Source of the DNA: Syngnathus acus
Taxonomy: Eukaryota; Chordata; Actinopteri; Syngnathiformes; Syngnathidae
DNA length: 64,000 bases
NCBI RefSeq assembly: GCF_901709675.1
Contig: NC_051102.1
Location: 11,727,412 to 11,791,411, forward strand
Reading direction: 5' to 3'
In this document: positions 13,401-25,598 of the stretch, piece by piece
Layout: each line of letters opens with the position of its first letter
Numbering within the stretch: the first letter of the stretch is position 1
Notes under the pieces: model-generated
The model's input: the letters and a program-made list of their open reading frames with translations, nothing else
What the model was told of the DNA's origin: nothing
Database searches by the model: none
Position numbers and translations under genes: made by a program

Positions 13401-16298
13401 ACCCAAACAATATAGTACATACACATGCTCTCTGCTATTTTGTGATTCTTAAAGTATGCATGTCGACGTGGGTAGTGAGTCCATTTCTTGCTTGCCGGTT
13501 CAATTCCAGAGGAGCTGTAAATAATAGACGTAGGTATACGTATAGCCAAGGGGTGATGTTGGTCTTGAATGTTGTTTCTCATTGAGTGTGGAGCTGATTA
13601 GACTTGACTCAACCTGAATCTCTATGTTAAGAATCTCAAATTTTAGGCAAGCGCTCAAAAGGTGAAGCCATCCTCGCATTTGGTTTTGTATTAAAAGTGA
13701 CATAAAGCCAATGGAATGGAGCTCAGGCGGGTTCCTCCCACTGAACACAACGGAATAGAATGCAATCACCTGCTTTTCTATAATGGAGCTGTCAGCACGT
13801 TGGCCAACCCGAGCGAGGGCGTGTGAAGAGGCACTAAGCCAGTCGATGAGCCCCGCAGGCCTGCCTGATCACTTTGCTTCGAAATTTGGCATGCACGACG
13901 TTATACGTATGGCGACAGGCCAGTCTCGGTGTGAGCATACGCGCGAGAAGTCACTCGTATTTGTTTCGAGAGCTTCGGGGATTGTGTATCCGTACACGCG
14001 TTGCTTTTCGCCCTCGTATAGATGATTACATGAAAAGGGTTGTCGTTGAAATTCTTCGGGAAAAAAAACCCCAAACACCTACTGCTTGCTGATGAAGTTT
14101 CAGCGGTCGAGTGGCTAAAGGGGAGTCCAATCTTCTCGGAAGAGGAGAACAACGACTCCACGTTCCACCTATCAAGGAGTGAGTGCTTGTGTCAAGACAA
14201 TGGAAATTAGACTGGGAAGGCGAGAGGCAGGTCATGACATAGCCGATAGGAGCTGACATTAACAGACTGAGTGGAGGAGCACACCTAGCAGAGGCAAAAT
14301 GCATCCCAACGACCTGCACTGGATGAGGAAAACGGACGTGTATTTTTTTCCCCATCACGTTTGATGTTATCTTGGGTGAAGCAAAACAGATTTTTGGGCT
14401 CTTTGGTTCGTTATTTCGTCAGCAGTATCAGACATGTTGTCAATATGCTGTGTATGTCAGACATGCTAATGACGTACGGCTGTATTTTTCAAAAGATGAC
14501 ATTTTGCTACACGGCATAATGGGAATATGGTAAATGTACCACGTGTTGACTTCAAAAACGTCTTTTCGTACCAATTCGTTGACAAGATTGTAGGTACAAA
14601 AGCCAAGTGAGTTCTTCGAGCCTAAAAAGTGAGATTGTGGTAAAACAAACAAAGGATAAAGCACACAATTGTGCCAAAGCAGTTGGGAGATGATTGGCTC
14701 ATTAGTTTGTGCAAATCAGGGCATCATTGCTGACTTAGCTCAAAGTCTTATTAATGCTATTGATTGCTTAGTGAGGTCATTTTCACACAAATCATTTTTG
14801 TCAGCACTTTGCCAGCTCCAATATGAACCCAAAAATGAATTATCAGGCTCGTGTCTGCTTTGTCTCTGGTGGGAAAACAGATAGTACTAGGTCTCTGCTT
14901 CAATTTTATCGGCAAATGACAGAGAAAGTGTTGAAATGACAAATGTCGCTTCATCTAGTCAACATGTACGTATTTTCCCAAATGCACTCTGTTGGCATCG
15001 ATGGCAGCCGATCTGAATATCAATGGCTAGTCATTTGGATTCAGTGTTTCCAAGCATTGCGCTGACCCTGCAGTCTTCTGTCAGGATCCCGTTGCGCGCA
15101 ATTCAAAACGATGCTGCCCACGGGGACCCATATCAAAGGCTTCGCTTTCTATTACCGCGATACGACCGCTTTTCTGAGCTGAGCTGAGCGTCAGCGTCAG
15201 CCTTTGTTTCAGCGAGCGATGCAAAGACTTTTCTCGAATTGATTAAAAGCGAGTACAACGTCAAATGTTAGCGTCACTCACCCCTCGCCGCCCCGCTCTA
15301 TATCATACGCTTTTATCTCCATAACCCCGTTGACATGGACGTGGTAACCAACCATAGCCTTTTTGTTGGGGCATATTTGCATGAACGTCATCATGGACCT
15401 GGGTGTCCTTTATTGAAACCATTTGCCTCATTTGCATTTCATAGAGAGCCTCAAATGATTGCAAAGCAACACTTTGACTGCCTCCATGACTTGACCGAAG
15501 CATCACTGCCTTTTCTTTCTGTGAGTGATCACCATTAATGGTCCAAGAATACTCAATAGAAGAGAAATGTAGGGGCTACTGTAAAATGACCAATGATTCA
15601 ACGTCAGTCTTTCTTTAGATCCCTTTCAGGCTGGCCGGCTGCTGGATTTCATTTTCAGACAGACATGAATACATTTTCGCAATGGATCCGTCATTCCATT
15701 GTTGTGCCATTTAGTTGCAAGACAATCTATCCGGCCGGCCGGCCGTCCGTCCGTCCGTCCGTCTCATATCGAAGCTGAGCTACACTTCATTTTCCTGACA
15801 GCTGTGAGCGTGATTTGAGCTGGCAGCCATGTCATTGATTCCTTGGCAGCGGCAGAACTATGGCATCTGTCTGGGTTGCAATATCATCACCTGTAATGAG
15901 ACGCTGGCGCCCACCTTCACTATTTTCACTTGCCTGTCATTCCCTGTCCAAAAAGGGAATTATTAATGAGAAAAATCAATTAAACATGAAGGCAAGTCGT
16001 TTCTCCGTGTCGACCCGATAATGTTGCAGCTGTAAATGTGCTAGTTATGGCATAAATAAATTGAACCTAAGGCTGTATTTAATTCAACGCCACGAGCAGA
16101 ACTCAAACATTCTTTTGCCATTCATTCATCAGTGGCAAGGCTACACTTCAAGTAGTATGCACGTGACGGAAAATTGGTCAAAATGCCTGCAATATTCTAA
16201 CACTATGAATGGTTTGAGTGAATATATGGATATATTAAACGGAAAAAGAAGTAGAAGCCATAGCCAAGAATAAGGCTGTCTCAGGTCAAGCATGTTTC

Positions 16299-16321
16299 GG
16301 GGGGGGGGGGGGGGGGGGGGG
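16299..16321 (+). repeat. 23-base poly-G run
   Basis: An uninterrupted run of about 23 G residues sits in otherwise mixed sequence. Such tracts can form quadruplexes and are prone to length errors, so its exact length should be treated as uncertain. Confidence 0.9.
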
Positions 16322-18743
16322 TAGGGCAACCTCAGTTCTTTTTTTGAATTTGATAGTCGAGTCATCAATGACTAATCAAGAAGGGACGAGATAAGCAGAA
16401 TTGCTTCATCCCGTTTTCCATTTCGGCAAGTGATGTGATAACAATGCATGAAATGAAATTGTAAAGAATGGTGACAACGTACAAGCCGAAATAAACAACC
16501 AAAGGTCATCATCGATTGTCAACTTGCTATATATTATACTTGAGGATGACTATATGCATATTTTGCAACTGACTTTACGGAGCTGTCAATCCGTACTTTT
16601 TAGTGTCGTAGCTTCCATTTCAAATTCCTGAAGGAATAATGGCAGGTCCCCCAATACTTGTGTCCCAGTTAACTCCCTATTGGTAAGCAACAACTCTGAC
16701 CCACGAACGGATGGACGGATGACTTTCATAATCCGCTTTTCCATAGAAATGTGCTGACTTTGTCTGGCTTGCCACGTCAGCTCAGCTCTTTCACGGGGAT
16801 TTGCATTTCCATTACAACGCAGCAATCCATCTGAACGCCAGTCTGACAGACGATGAGCGTTTTCAAGTCCATGATGTCTCAAAAAGGCTGAAATAAAGCG
16901 GCTGTACAGCCAACGGCGTATAGTTAAAAGGAAAACATTACGAAGGAATACAAAAACAGGTTTCATCTGCACTGACTCACTTTGAATTGAAATGATCAAC
17001 TATAATGGTGAAGAATAGATTCACGTGGTATTAAAAGTCATCCATCCAAACGAGCCTTAATCCCAGAAAGGAGAGCTAGCTGTCTGTGCCCATGGAAATA
17101 GAATGAAGTGCTTTTTTTTTAGCTCTCGAGGAAAATAAAAATACACAGAGATAAAGCCGAAATCTGAACTGTGCACTCGCTTCATCTCCAATGAAATGAT
17201 TAATTCCATCTCTGTTAATTAGTAGCCGCACTCACAAAACGACCTCTGAATCGTGTTCAGCAGCTCCCGCGGCCGCCCGGCGACACAGTGGCAGAGAGGA
17301 TCGGAGTGAGCGAGAAAGAGAGGGATTAGGACAAGGGCGATGAGAGGACAAGATGGACAGCTTAGAAAAGACTGATAATAAAGTTTAGAAGAGGAAAAGA
17401 AAAAAAAAAAAAAAAAGACACCAGCATGAAATGAGATCCACTTATTCTGCAGCCAGCCAGCCACTCACGCTGGTAAGAGAACAGGGTTCGACATGTACAG
17501 TATCAATGTTTAGCAACAACATAATGAGTTCTGCGTGTCATTGCTGTTTTTGTGGCCAAACATATGTGAGCTTCTCGCGGTGCCTCAGAATGTTGATTTT
17601 TGTCAACTTGGGATTGCACTCCTCATGTTCGACACGATATTACAGTATCTGTGACTTTGAATGTGCGCGGCTGTACGTTGATTAGTATTGGAAATAATCG
17701 ACTGTCTTGACTGACGTTTGCCACACCGTCCCTAATCATCAATATGATTTGCATATGACCTATTTGGTGGTACCCCTTGATTGCATTCCAGACATTGCTC
17801 TGATTGTGTTTTGCTTAAGACGCACGGATGGAATACCGGCACAGCATGATTAAAACGACGCGTTAGTTGCTCGGCTAACGGTGGCCGGTGAAAATAACGA
17901 CGTGCTTTCGGTTCGAGCTGCAGTCAAAACAATTAGCCGTGCTAATAAATGGATGTGCGGTCTGATCGGTATTCATAGTCCATCCCTTCATTTGTGCCCA
18001 GCTAGCACACAGCACATCGTTAGCTCTGCGGTTATGACGTTCCCTTTTCCTGCATGTGTAATTCCTGACCTCTTTCTTTGAAACAAATACGCATTTCTGC
18101 GCAGAACGCTACACAAAAGAGGAGGCATGTCAAGCATAATCTGGGGGCATCAAACTACTGTAGTCAGCGTTAATGAAAGATGAGCATTTGCTTCACCCCC
18201 TGATGTGACCGACAGCAGAGTTTCACCACCATCTGCTATTTGTTCTAGTACCTCTTTCCACGCCTGTGCTGCTGCTTTGAAGAGGATTCGTTTAAAAGCT
18301 TTCAAATACTAAATTGCTGTCACTGCTGTCACAAGGACACCAGCAGAATCCAAATTTACTGGAGCGAAGAGGGGAGGAGGCGGGCTCTAGCGGTTGTTAG
18401 AAAACTAAAGGGACCTGGAAACAAAAAGATGACGCAATGTTTGAGTGTCATTTTTAGTCCATGGGAAATAGAATGAATAGAATAGAAAAAAAATACCATT
18501 TGTCCTCAAATAGCCAGGAAATGTACAATATGACAATGAAACCTAAAGAATGAATGGTGCATTTCTCTGATGCCATGCTAACAAAACAAGGCCTATGAAA
18601 GTGTTTTTGCTGCCCGTTCCGAAGGATTCATCTCATTGCTGTCGTAACGAAAGATGCTGCTCGTATAGCACCTGCAGCGACAGGGCAGTCAAATCTGATG
18701 GATTAGAATATAATAGCTGTGTTATAACATTAAGATTTATATT

Positions 18744-18765
18744 TGTGTGTGCGCGCGCACACACA
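18744..18765. other. self-complementary alternating purine-pyrimidine tract
   Basis: A perfectly self-complementary GT-GC-AC alternation (GTGTGTGCGCGCGCACACAC at 18745-18764) sits inside a longer alternating tract. This composition is a classical candidate for Z-DNA or a cruciform. It is a structural observation only; no function is implied. Confidence 0.8.
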
Positions 18766-19550
18766 CCCACGCACACCATCTTTCTTTCTATTCTCTAGAA
18801 ATGACTGTCATGTCAAATAAACGCTTCTCATTATACTATCAAAGGCGATTATGATGAGAAAACCCTTTGACTCAGAGCCAGATTTGAAACTTCCTCCCGT
18901 GTGTTGTGTCTAAACACAGAATTGTTTTCTTCGACTTTACCGGCGGGAATTTAGCGACATAGCAATGTCATAGTTTTCCTCTAAACTCATTTGGTACTTG
19001 CCTGACGTCACCGCAGGCCAAACATGATTTCATAATTTGATAATTGCTTGGAATTTCATCTTTTTTAATTCATATGAGATATCTTCTTTTTTCTTCTTTC
19101 ATAGTAAAATGTTCACAGTCTGTAAGGAGTTGCTAAGCAGCATCAAAAGACACACACAAGCGCTTCAGTAGTGACGTTTACATTTAGCTGATGGCCTAAA
19201 GTCAGTCAATGATGTGTCCTCACTTGTTTTAGATTGAAAACTCCTGCGTGTTATTTAAGATAAAGCTGGTGCGTTAAGGAAAGGTTATTTGTACACAATG
19301 ATAATAAAGCTTGATAGGGGCCAAATCAAGCATAACATTTGTGATTGGGATGAGCTGTCATTGTCAAAATGATTAATTACAGACTTAATGAGTAATTAAG
19401 TGACATATGAGAAGGGCCTTCATAGCTTTTCTTGTTGCAAGCAAGTGTTATGCCTCAGAAGAAAATCCCAAAACAAAGATTTGAAAGTAATGATGGCAAA
19501 TTGGTATAAGGGTCTGAAACGAATCAAATTGAATTTTTTTTAAAAGTAGA

Positions 19551-19812
19551 ATGTGTGTATATATATATGTGTATATGTATATATATGTGTGTATATGTAT
19601 ATATATGTGTGTATACGTATATATATGTGTGTATACATATATATGTGTGTATACGTATATATATGTGTGTATATGTATATATATGTGTATATGTATATAT
19701 GTGTGTATATGTGTGTATATGTATATATATATATGTGTGTATATGTATATATATATATATGTGTGTATATGTATATATATATATATGTGTGTATATGTAT
19801 ATATATATATAT
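19551..19812. repeat. TATA/TGTG compound microsatellite
   Basis: About 260 bases made of alternating TA and TG dinucleotide blocks with a periodic GTGTGTATATGTATAT pattern and occasional ATACGT variants. The open frames across it (Tyr/Ile/Cys/Val on plus, His/Ile/Tyr on minus) are repeat artefacts. Confidence 0.95.
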
Positions 19813-19813
19813 G

Positions 19814-20025
19814 TAATGTATCGCTCATTTTATTTTATTTTATTTATTATTTGTTATTTATGGTTTGGGCATTCTTGTTTTTGTTTTGTGTCGCCTACTT
19901 GTATGTCTCGTCACCGTGGGATGGTGGAAACGGAATTTCGGTTTCTTTGTGTGTCTTGACATATGAAGGGATTGACAATAAAGCTGACTTTGACTTTGAC
20001 TTGACTTTGACTTTGATGTGTATAT
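19814..20025 (+). mobile_element. LINE-type 3' end with TTTGAC-rich tail
   Basis: A stretch with TTGTTTTGTGTCGCC, CACCGTGGGATGGTGG and ATTGACAATAAAGCTG ends in repeated CTTTGA units. The same sequence, diverged and in opposite orientation, occurs at about 36066-36230 in this window, so it is a dispersed repeat. A short tandem tail of TGACTT type is typical of LINE 3' ends. Only the non-coding 3' part is present. The family assignment (L2/Rex-like) is from memory and uncertain. Confidence 0.7.
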
Positions 20026-22479
20026 AGTATATAATATATATATATATATATACATACACACATTCTACTTTTAAAAAAAAATTCAATTTGATTATTTATT
20101 TTTTTTTGCTTTGTTTTAATCCACGGGCATTGCAAATGAGAATCTGTTCTCCATTGCATCACTTGAATAAATAAAGGTTCACTAACCAAAACAAATAAAT
20201 CTGTGATTAATCAGCCTTATCTTTGAAGACGGAATCCAGAGAATGATGGATGGTTAAAAGTTGAACTATATCCAATTCTTGGGGGAAAAAAAGTATTAGT
20301 GAGCTAAATGGGCATTCGTGCTTTCAATGAATCGCAAAACCAAATGCTGCTCGTATGTTTTAACCTGCACTGAGGAAGCCTAGTGCTCCATAGATCCTCG
20401 ACTGGGATTCCTTCTGCTGGACAGAAACGGCGGGATTTAATCAATAAGCTTCCCCCCACCTCCTCCGTAAAGATGAACTTCTACCAGAGAAGCAGCACAT
20501 TTAATTTCTCTCATGAGGTTCAAGCGTGGAAGCTCATTGGACCAACACACCGTTGTTAATTACTCCCAACATGGCCACTTTGTAACAAGGGCATAAAAAA
20601 TACCTTTGTGTTCTCTCCTAATGGCGAGAATCCCAAACAAATCTATCACTGAAGCACCTAATTAAATGGACTCCACAGTATGGCTCCATGCTGCATCAAG
20701 TGCGCATGGCCTTTGCTTTTAAATCCTTAAGCTAACCCAAAAAGAACTGAACGCTATTATCGCAATTATCATCAAAAGTGTGCAACATAGTATTCAGAAA
20801 CTAATCTCTGATTTCACCTTACAGAATATTTCAGTCTTTTTGTGGAGCTCAGCGATAGGTAAGAGCAATTTCATTGTTCACCGCCTTTTCGCACCCCCAA
20901 CCAACGTCGCCGAAAGGCCCTTTTGAGAAATCCATTTGCGACGCAGTTGAATGTAAACCCGGCGGGCGGAGAGATTAATCGGCGGCGGCCACCCGCTGAG
21001 AGTCCGTCAGGTGGATCTTTTAACACCTCGGGAAAAGAATACATCAGCATAACAGGAAGCCATTTTCACACGTATACTTATTACGTTGTGACTCCTGAAC
21101 ACAGCTTGTACAAGTTTCCCCCCTTGCCCCCCCCCCCCTTAAGAACCGAGTTGTGACGCACAATAGCAGGCAGGCAGGCAGGCAGGCAGGCACTGCGGGG
21201 GCTTGCTGAGGTGTGTTTGAAAGAGGAACTATCAATTGAGAACACGCAGTAGGAGACAACAGCTACCCGCGGGCTCATTACAGGACAAATAAGAAAGTCC
21301 TCAGAATGGAGAGGAGTTCTTCTCATCAAGGAACTCTCAGATGTAAACACCACAGCATCAAAAGCCAACAAAAGAAAACTTTTCATATATGCTGATGCTC
21401 AACATTTTGATCAATTGTGATTATTGTCAATATCGGAATAATATTGGAACTTTGGTGGTGATTTTTTTCCAACAATTCTTAGCTTCATTTTGAAGAATTT
21501 AAAATCTCATTGATCTTTTAGCTGCTTCAGGAAAAGCTGGAGGATTTGCCAAAGGCGCTTTTGTATGTATTTTAAAAAGATGGAACGAAGAGATTAAAAA
21601 GGGGATTTCCAGGTGATATGGCATCAAAGGCAGCAACTCAGCACTAGAATAAGAAAACTGCTGATGAATCAAGACAGACATGAAACCAGTCTAATCACGA
21701 ATAGACTTGATTTCTGTGCGCTGTGTGCGTTTTTAGCGAGCCTGTTTAGATTTGACTTTCCAAAGGTAGACTTGAAGATTTTCCGTTTGTTTGTCTTGCA
21801 CTCAATCCCATCACGTTCAACGTGATTTGGTGCAAAGTACTGGCTATTTGAAATCTTAATAAAAGATCCCAATTTTACGCACAATACGCTCAGAGCATGC
21901 AATCCGTTAGTGACCAAGCAATTTACTGCCTGGTAGTTGGGATTTTTACAAAATCAGGCCCCAAGACATGAAGTAGCATGCATTGGCAGAGGCCATAAAA
22001 TATGTTTTCTTCCACCGGCAGGGGTCACGGAGCTACGGAAATTTGTGTAGCCAGCGTTATTCCTTTAGAAACAAGGCCAACAATGCGAGATTTATATAGT
22101 TGCACGGTGGGGAGGAGCTGGCGTTTCGTCTGGGTTGTTAGCGGACGTCTTAGCCGCCACGCATGCGTATAAATGCGGACTTCCTGCTCAAAATCAAACC
22201 AATTTGTAAGGTGGATCATGTCAAATGAGTTTGAAGGTGATTATAAATATATTGGGGGGGATGACTTATTTGAGGTTATTCCTTACAAGTGGTAAATAGC
22301 ATAGCTGGGGTTTACTTACTGCACCAAGATTTGATCAATGTTGGCGGCAAAATGTTACATTAAAACGTAATACAAACATGAATTAGTACGTGGTTTCCAG
22401 TGCTAGCGTTCATTCTTGATCAGGGGGGTCGCCTTGTGAGATTTTTGGCTATGGAGTGCTGCATCTGATTAGAACGGGG

Positions 22480-22524
22480 AGAGGAGAGAGAGAGAGCGAG
22501 AGAGAGAGAGAGAGAGAGAGAGAG
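22480..22524. repeat. (GA)n microsatellite
   Basis: A GA dinucleotide run interrupted by single GGAG and GCGAG units, about 45 bases long. A CA run follows about 60 bases downstream. Confidence 0.9.
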
Positions 22525-22581
22525 GTGGTCTAGAAAGCCTAATTGATTACTTTTTTTTTAATTCACTTGCATGCACACAAC

Positions 22582-22610
<29 letters not shown>
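22582..22610. repeat. (CA)n microsatellite
   Basis: A CA dinucleotide run of about 14 copies, paired with the GA run just upstream. Confidence 0.9.
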
Positions 22611-22614
<4 letters not shown>

Positions 22615-25313
22615 CTCTCTGCTATGGCGAGATGAATACAAATGGGCAAATGGGGGTAATGCGGGACCTTGCACCTGTCACGCCAGCTGAGCTCAAGCTT
22701 GAGTGTCACTCAATGCATTAGACATGGATATTCATCATTTTTGCCTTATTTTTGCTTTTGCCTTTCCCGCTTCAAAATGGAGCCTGCGTGTGATTATCAT
22801 ATACAATATGATACAATACAAATCAATACTAATTAAGTGAATGGGAAAATGTGAAGAAAAGCAAACGGAGCAATTGTTGTCTAATTTATGCAGGCAAATC
22901 AATTCCATATGCGAACAAATCCATTTAGCAAGAAACAGCGCCTAATCCTCCATCAAGTAAGAAAAATGCGATTGCAAAAGAATCAAGGCAGACAACCTGG
23001 CAAAGCACTAGTAGAAAAAGCCGGCAGAGTTGTCGTTCAACGTGAAAATGTCAGACATTTTCATTGAATTAGGCCAAGTCCATCTGAGTTCAAGTCGTTT
23101 CCAAGAAAACGGAGCGCATCGAGCGCTGCCGACGATCCGAATGAGCCTTATCTCGGCAAACAGACGGCGTGCTTTTAATGAATCATTCAAAGGAGTGACA
23201 ACATTGGCGTGTGTCTGCAACCATTCTGCTGTGTTTGGAATAGTTGCAGAAACATTCATTAAGCAAGCGCCGATTGACACTGATTGTGTGTGGGTTTACC
23301 ACATACCTCGTATTAAACTGTTGGAATTTGAGTGATGAAGTCTCATCGTTTGTTTGTTCATTCATTCAAAAGTTTATATTTAGTATCTTTTATCACCCCG
23401 TACACTCTTTTGTCTATATATGCAATATATGTCACATCTTTTCATCAGCTATGGGTTTGGAACGTAAATCATGCAATGAACAGTATAGATGTCAAATACG
23501 AATGACTAAGACAAAGGCAATCAATTGATCAGTGTCAGCACTCTGAGCTGTACTTTTTTCCGCCCCTTTTCATCTGGCTGGGTTTGTTTGCTCTCACCCT
23601 GGCCTTTGGCTGCGCCGTGCCAATTTCTCGGCACTTTTTTTCCTGGTGAGAAAGCATCCCACAAAGACCATGCCTGCATCCCCTCTGTACAAAACAAATG
23701 CACAGAAACCTAATACTCCATAACCTTTTTCTCCATCGTTCCGTTCATCATAATTATGGGGATGATTCTTTCTTTTTTTTCTTTTTTTTTTCGTGCGTGT
23801 GAAATTGCGACGGTGGAACGGTGTCTGTTCAAATGTCTGCTGCAGAGTTTCCGCCTGAATTAGGGGTCTCAAACTCACTGCCCGGAGGCAGGATGATATT
23901 TTACAGCCCCAAACTTGACATCAATGATAGTGCGGCCCACACCTTTTTAGCCATGTCATTGCCTTTGGGCGTTTTGAGTTAGGGTTCTTTGTTTCAACGG
24001 TCGACCATAGCTCAGGCACATGACAGCTTTCAGCCAATGGTAATTCTGAAGTGACACCAAGTGGAAGGAAAGAATGTCCTGTCACCCAGACCCAGTCATG
24101 TCAGTCATGAACAATTGCAAAGGCATCGCGCCCCACGTAGCCGTGTTCGTTTTGCTCGACAAGCTTTATTATATCATCCGCAGGTATGGCTAGGTAGTAT
24201 ATCATTTGGCGAAGTCATGTTTTGAATCGGGGTGGGTGCCACCACAAAGCCGCATAATCCTACTATGAAGAAAATAACCCGACGAGACATCAGGCCCTTC
24301 GGCGTTATCGAGCTTTTGGCTTTTTATGGTCACATGAACCAAGGTTTTACCTGCACTTTCCCCTTCAGTCGTTATGACAAGACTGACAGAAGTCACCCAT
24401 AATAGGAACTCTCACAAGCCCTTTTTTAATTCTGTTTACAGAATTCTCCAAAGAGTCCCTGTCAAAAGTGCCTGAAGGATAATCGATAAAAGGTAAGGAC
24501 AACGTATTACAGAGCACTGCCTTTTGAATTTCAAAGAGCAATTTTGCACACCCACCCCTCGCTGCCTGTGACAAAACCCCAAGCCAAATCCAGACAGTCT
24601 CATTCTTCAAAGGTGACTAGGGATGAGGAATAAACAAGTACAACAAACAAAGGTTGAATACATAACATAGCTAGCTAGCTGACTGAGATTCGTTTTCGGA
24701 TTCAAAACACGACGTGCCTTCTCTATTTAGAAATGCATTTCTCCACTTGGGTAAATCCTCAGCCAGTGAGTGGCAAGTACCTTTCGGGATTTCGATACAT
24801 ATTGAAATGAAGCTGTTCTTACACCTGTGGCATTAACCTAACACATGCATCAAAAAGTGTTTCTCATGTAACCTATCCTGTGGGGATGCATTTCTCTACA
24901 CATGCGTATTGGACAGACTGATGACAATCCACTGGAAGGTGAATGTTTAATGTTGCTCACAGTTTCATTTGTCTCGTACATACAAAGTCTCGTGCCTGCA
25001 GCATATTTATCGGTCCGTCCGTCGGTCCTGGGCTTGCTGATAGGAGAATGCATCTCCGTTACGCTTTACACACATCTTGCGCTAGTTAGCAAACAGCAGA
25101 TGTGCAACACAACACCATCGCAATTCATGTTTGATGTGTCAGAGCTTCAAGAGGCTATCTCGCGCAAATGGAAACACAACACGGTTTGGGTCAAAGTCTG
25201 ACATCCGCACAAAAAGGAAGCCTATATGGATGTGATAGCTACTGATCATTCATTTTGTTGATCAGAATTGACAAATGGTGCAATTGCTATGATTTCAGGA
25301 TGCTAGCTAACCT

Positions 25314-25412
25314 TTCATTTCATCAAAGAAGTTGAATTCATTCATTCCAGGCTCGTGATTTTTCCCCATTTGATCAAAGAAGTTGAATTGATTCATTTCA
25401 GGCTCATGATCC
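25314..25412. repeat. diverged tandem duplication
   Basis: Two adjacent copies share ATCAAAGAAGTTGAAT, ATTCATT(C/T)CAGGCTC and GTGATT/ATGATC-like ends. The copies differ at several bases, so this is an older duplication. No coding content. Confidence 0.7.
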
Positions 25413-25526
25413 CTCCCCCCCCCCCCCCTCCCGAATGACGCAGGCAAAGTGGTAACGATTTAAAAAAAAATAAAATAAAAAAAAGCCGTAAAATAAACCT
25501 GTTGAACTAAGCCATTGTTGTACAAA

Positions 25527-25598
25527 GAAAGCAGGAAAGAGACATCTGCTAATGTCTCCTTAGAAAGCAGGAAAGAGACATCTGCCAATGTCTCCTTA
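25527..25598. repeat. 36-bp tandem duplication with internal hairpin
   Basis: Two 36-base copies (25527-25562 and 25563-25598) differ at a single base (GCTAATG versus GCCAATG). Each copy contains the inverted pair GAGACAT and ATGTCTC, able to form a short stem. The near identity indicates a recent duplication. Confidence 0.85.

Larger units (their letters stand above)
10440..19521. other. non-coding stretch, no gene recognised
   Basis: About 9 kb with no supportable gene. Contents noticed: a long T run near 12124-12149, a G run near 12517-12530, a 23-base G run at 16299-16321, a CCGG/CCGT run near 15731-15762 and an A run near 17401-17415. Several open frames of 60-137 codons occur, none with family signatures or coherent splice context. 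Individual conserved non-coding elements could be present but cannot be judged from one sequence. Confidence 0.55.
19522..20093. repeat. inverted-repeat-bounded segment containing a retroelement tail
   Basis: The segment starts with AATCAAATTGAA followed by a T run and AAAAGTAGAATGTGTGTAT, and ends with the reverse complement of the same sequence. The arms are about 45 bases long, with one homopolymer length difference and one mismatch near the inner end. The similarity stops abruptly outside both arms. Inside are an AT/GT microsatellite (19551-19812) and a retroelement 3' end (about 19814-20025). It could be a MITE with a nested insertion, or a large hairpin that grew from the microsatellite. 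No clear target duplication was seen. Confidence 0.75.

Noticed and set aside
17219-17464. Minus-strand open frame with several Cys near 17.25 kb
   Set aside because: It includes a poly-Phe stretch from an A run on the plus strand and shows no domain pattern or splice partners.
19448-20027. Tyr/Ile/Val/Cys and His/Ile/Tyr open frames
   Set aside because: They translate TA/TG microsatellite DNA and a retroelement tail.
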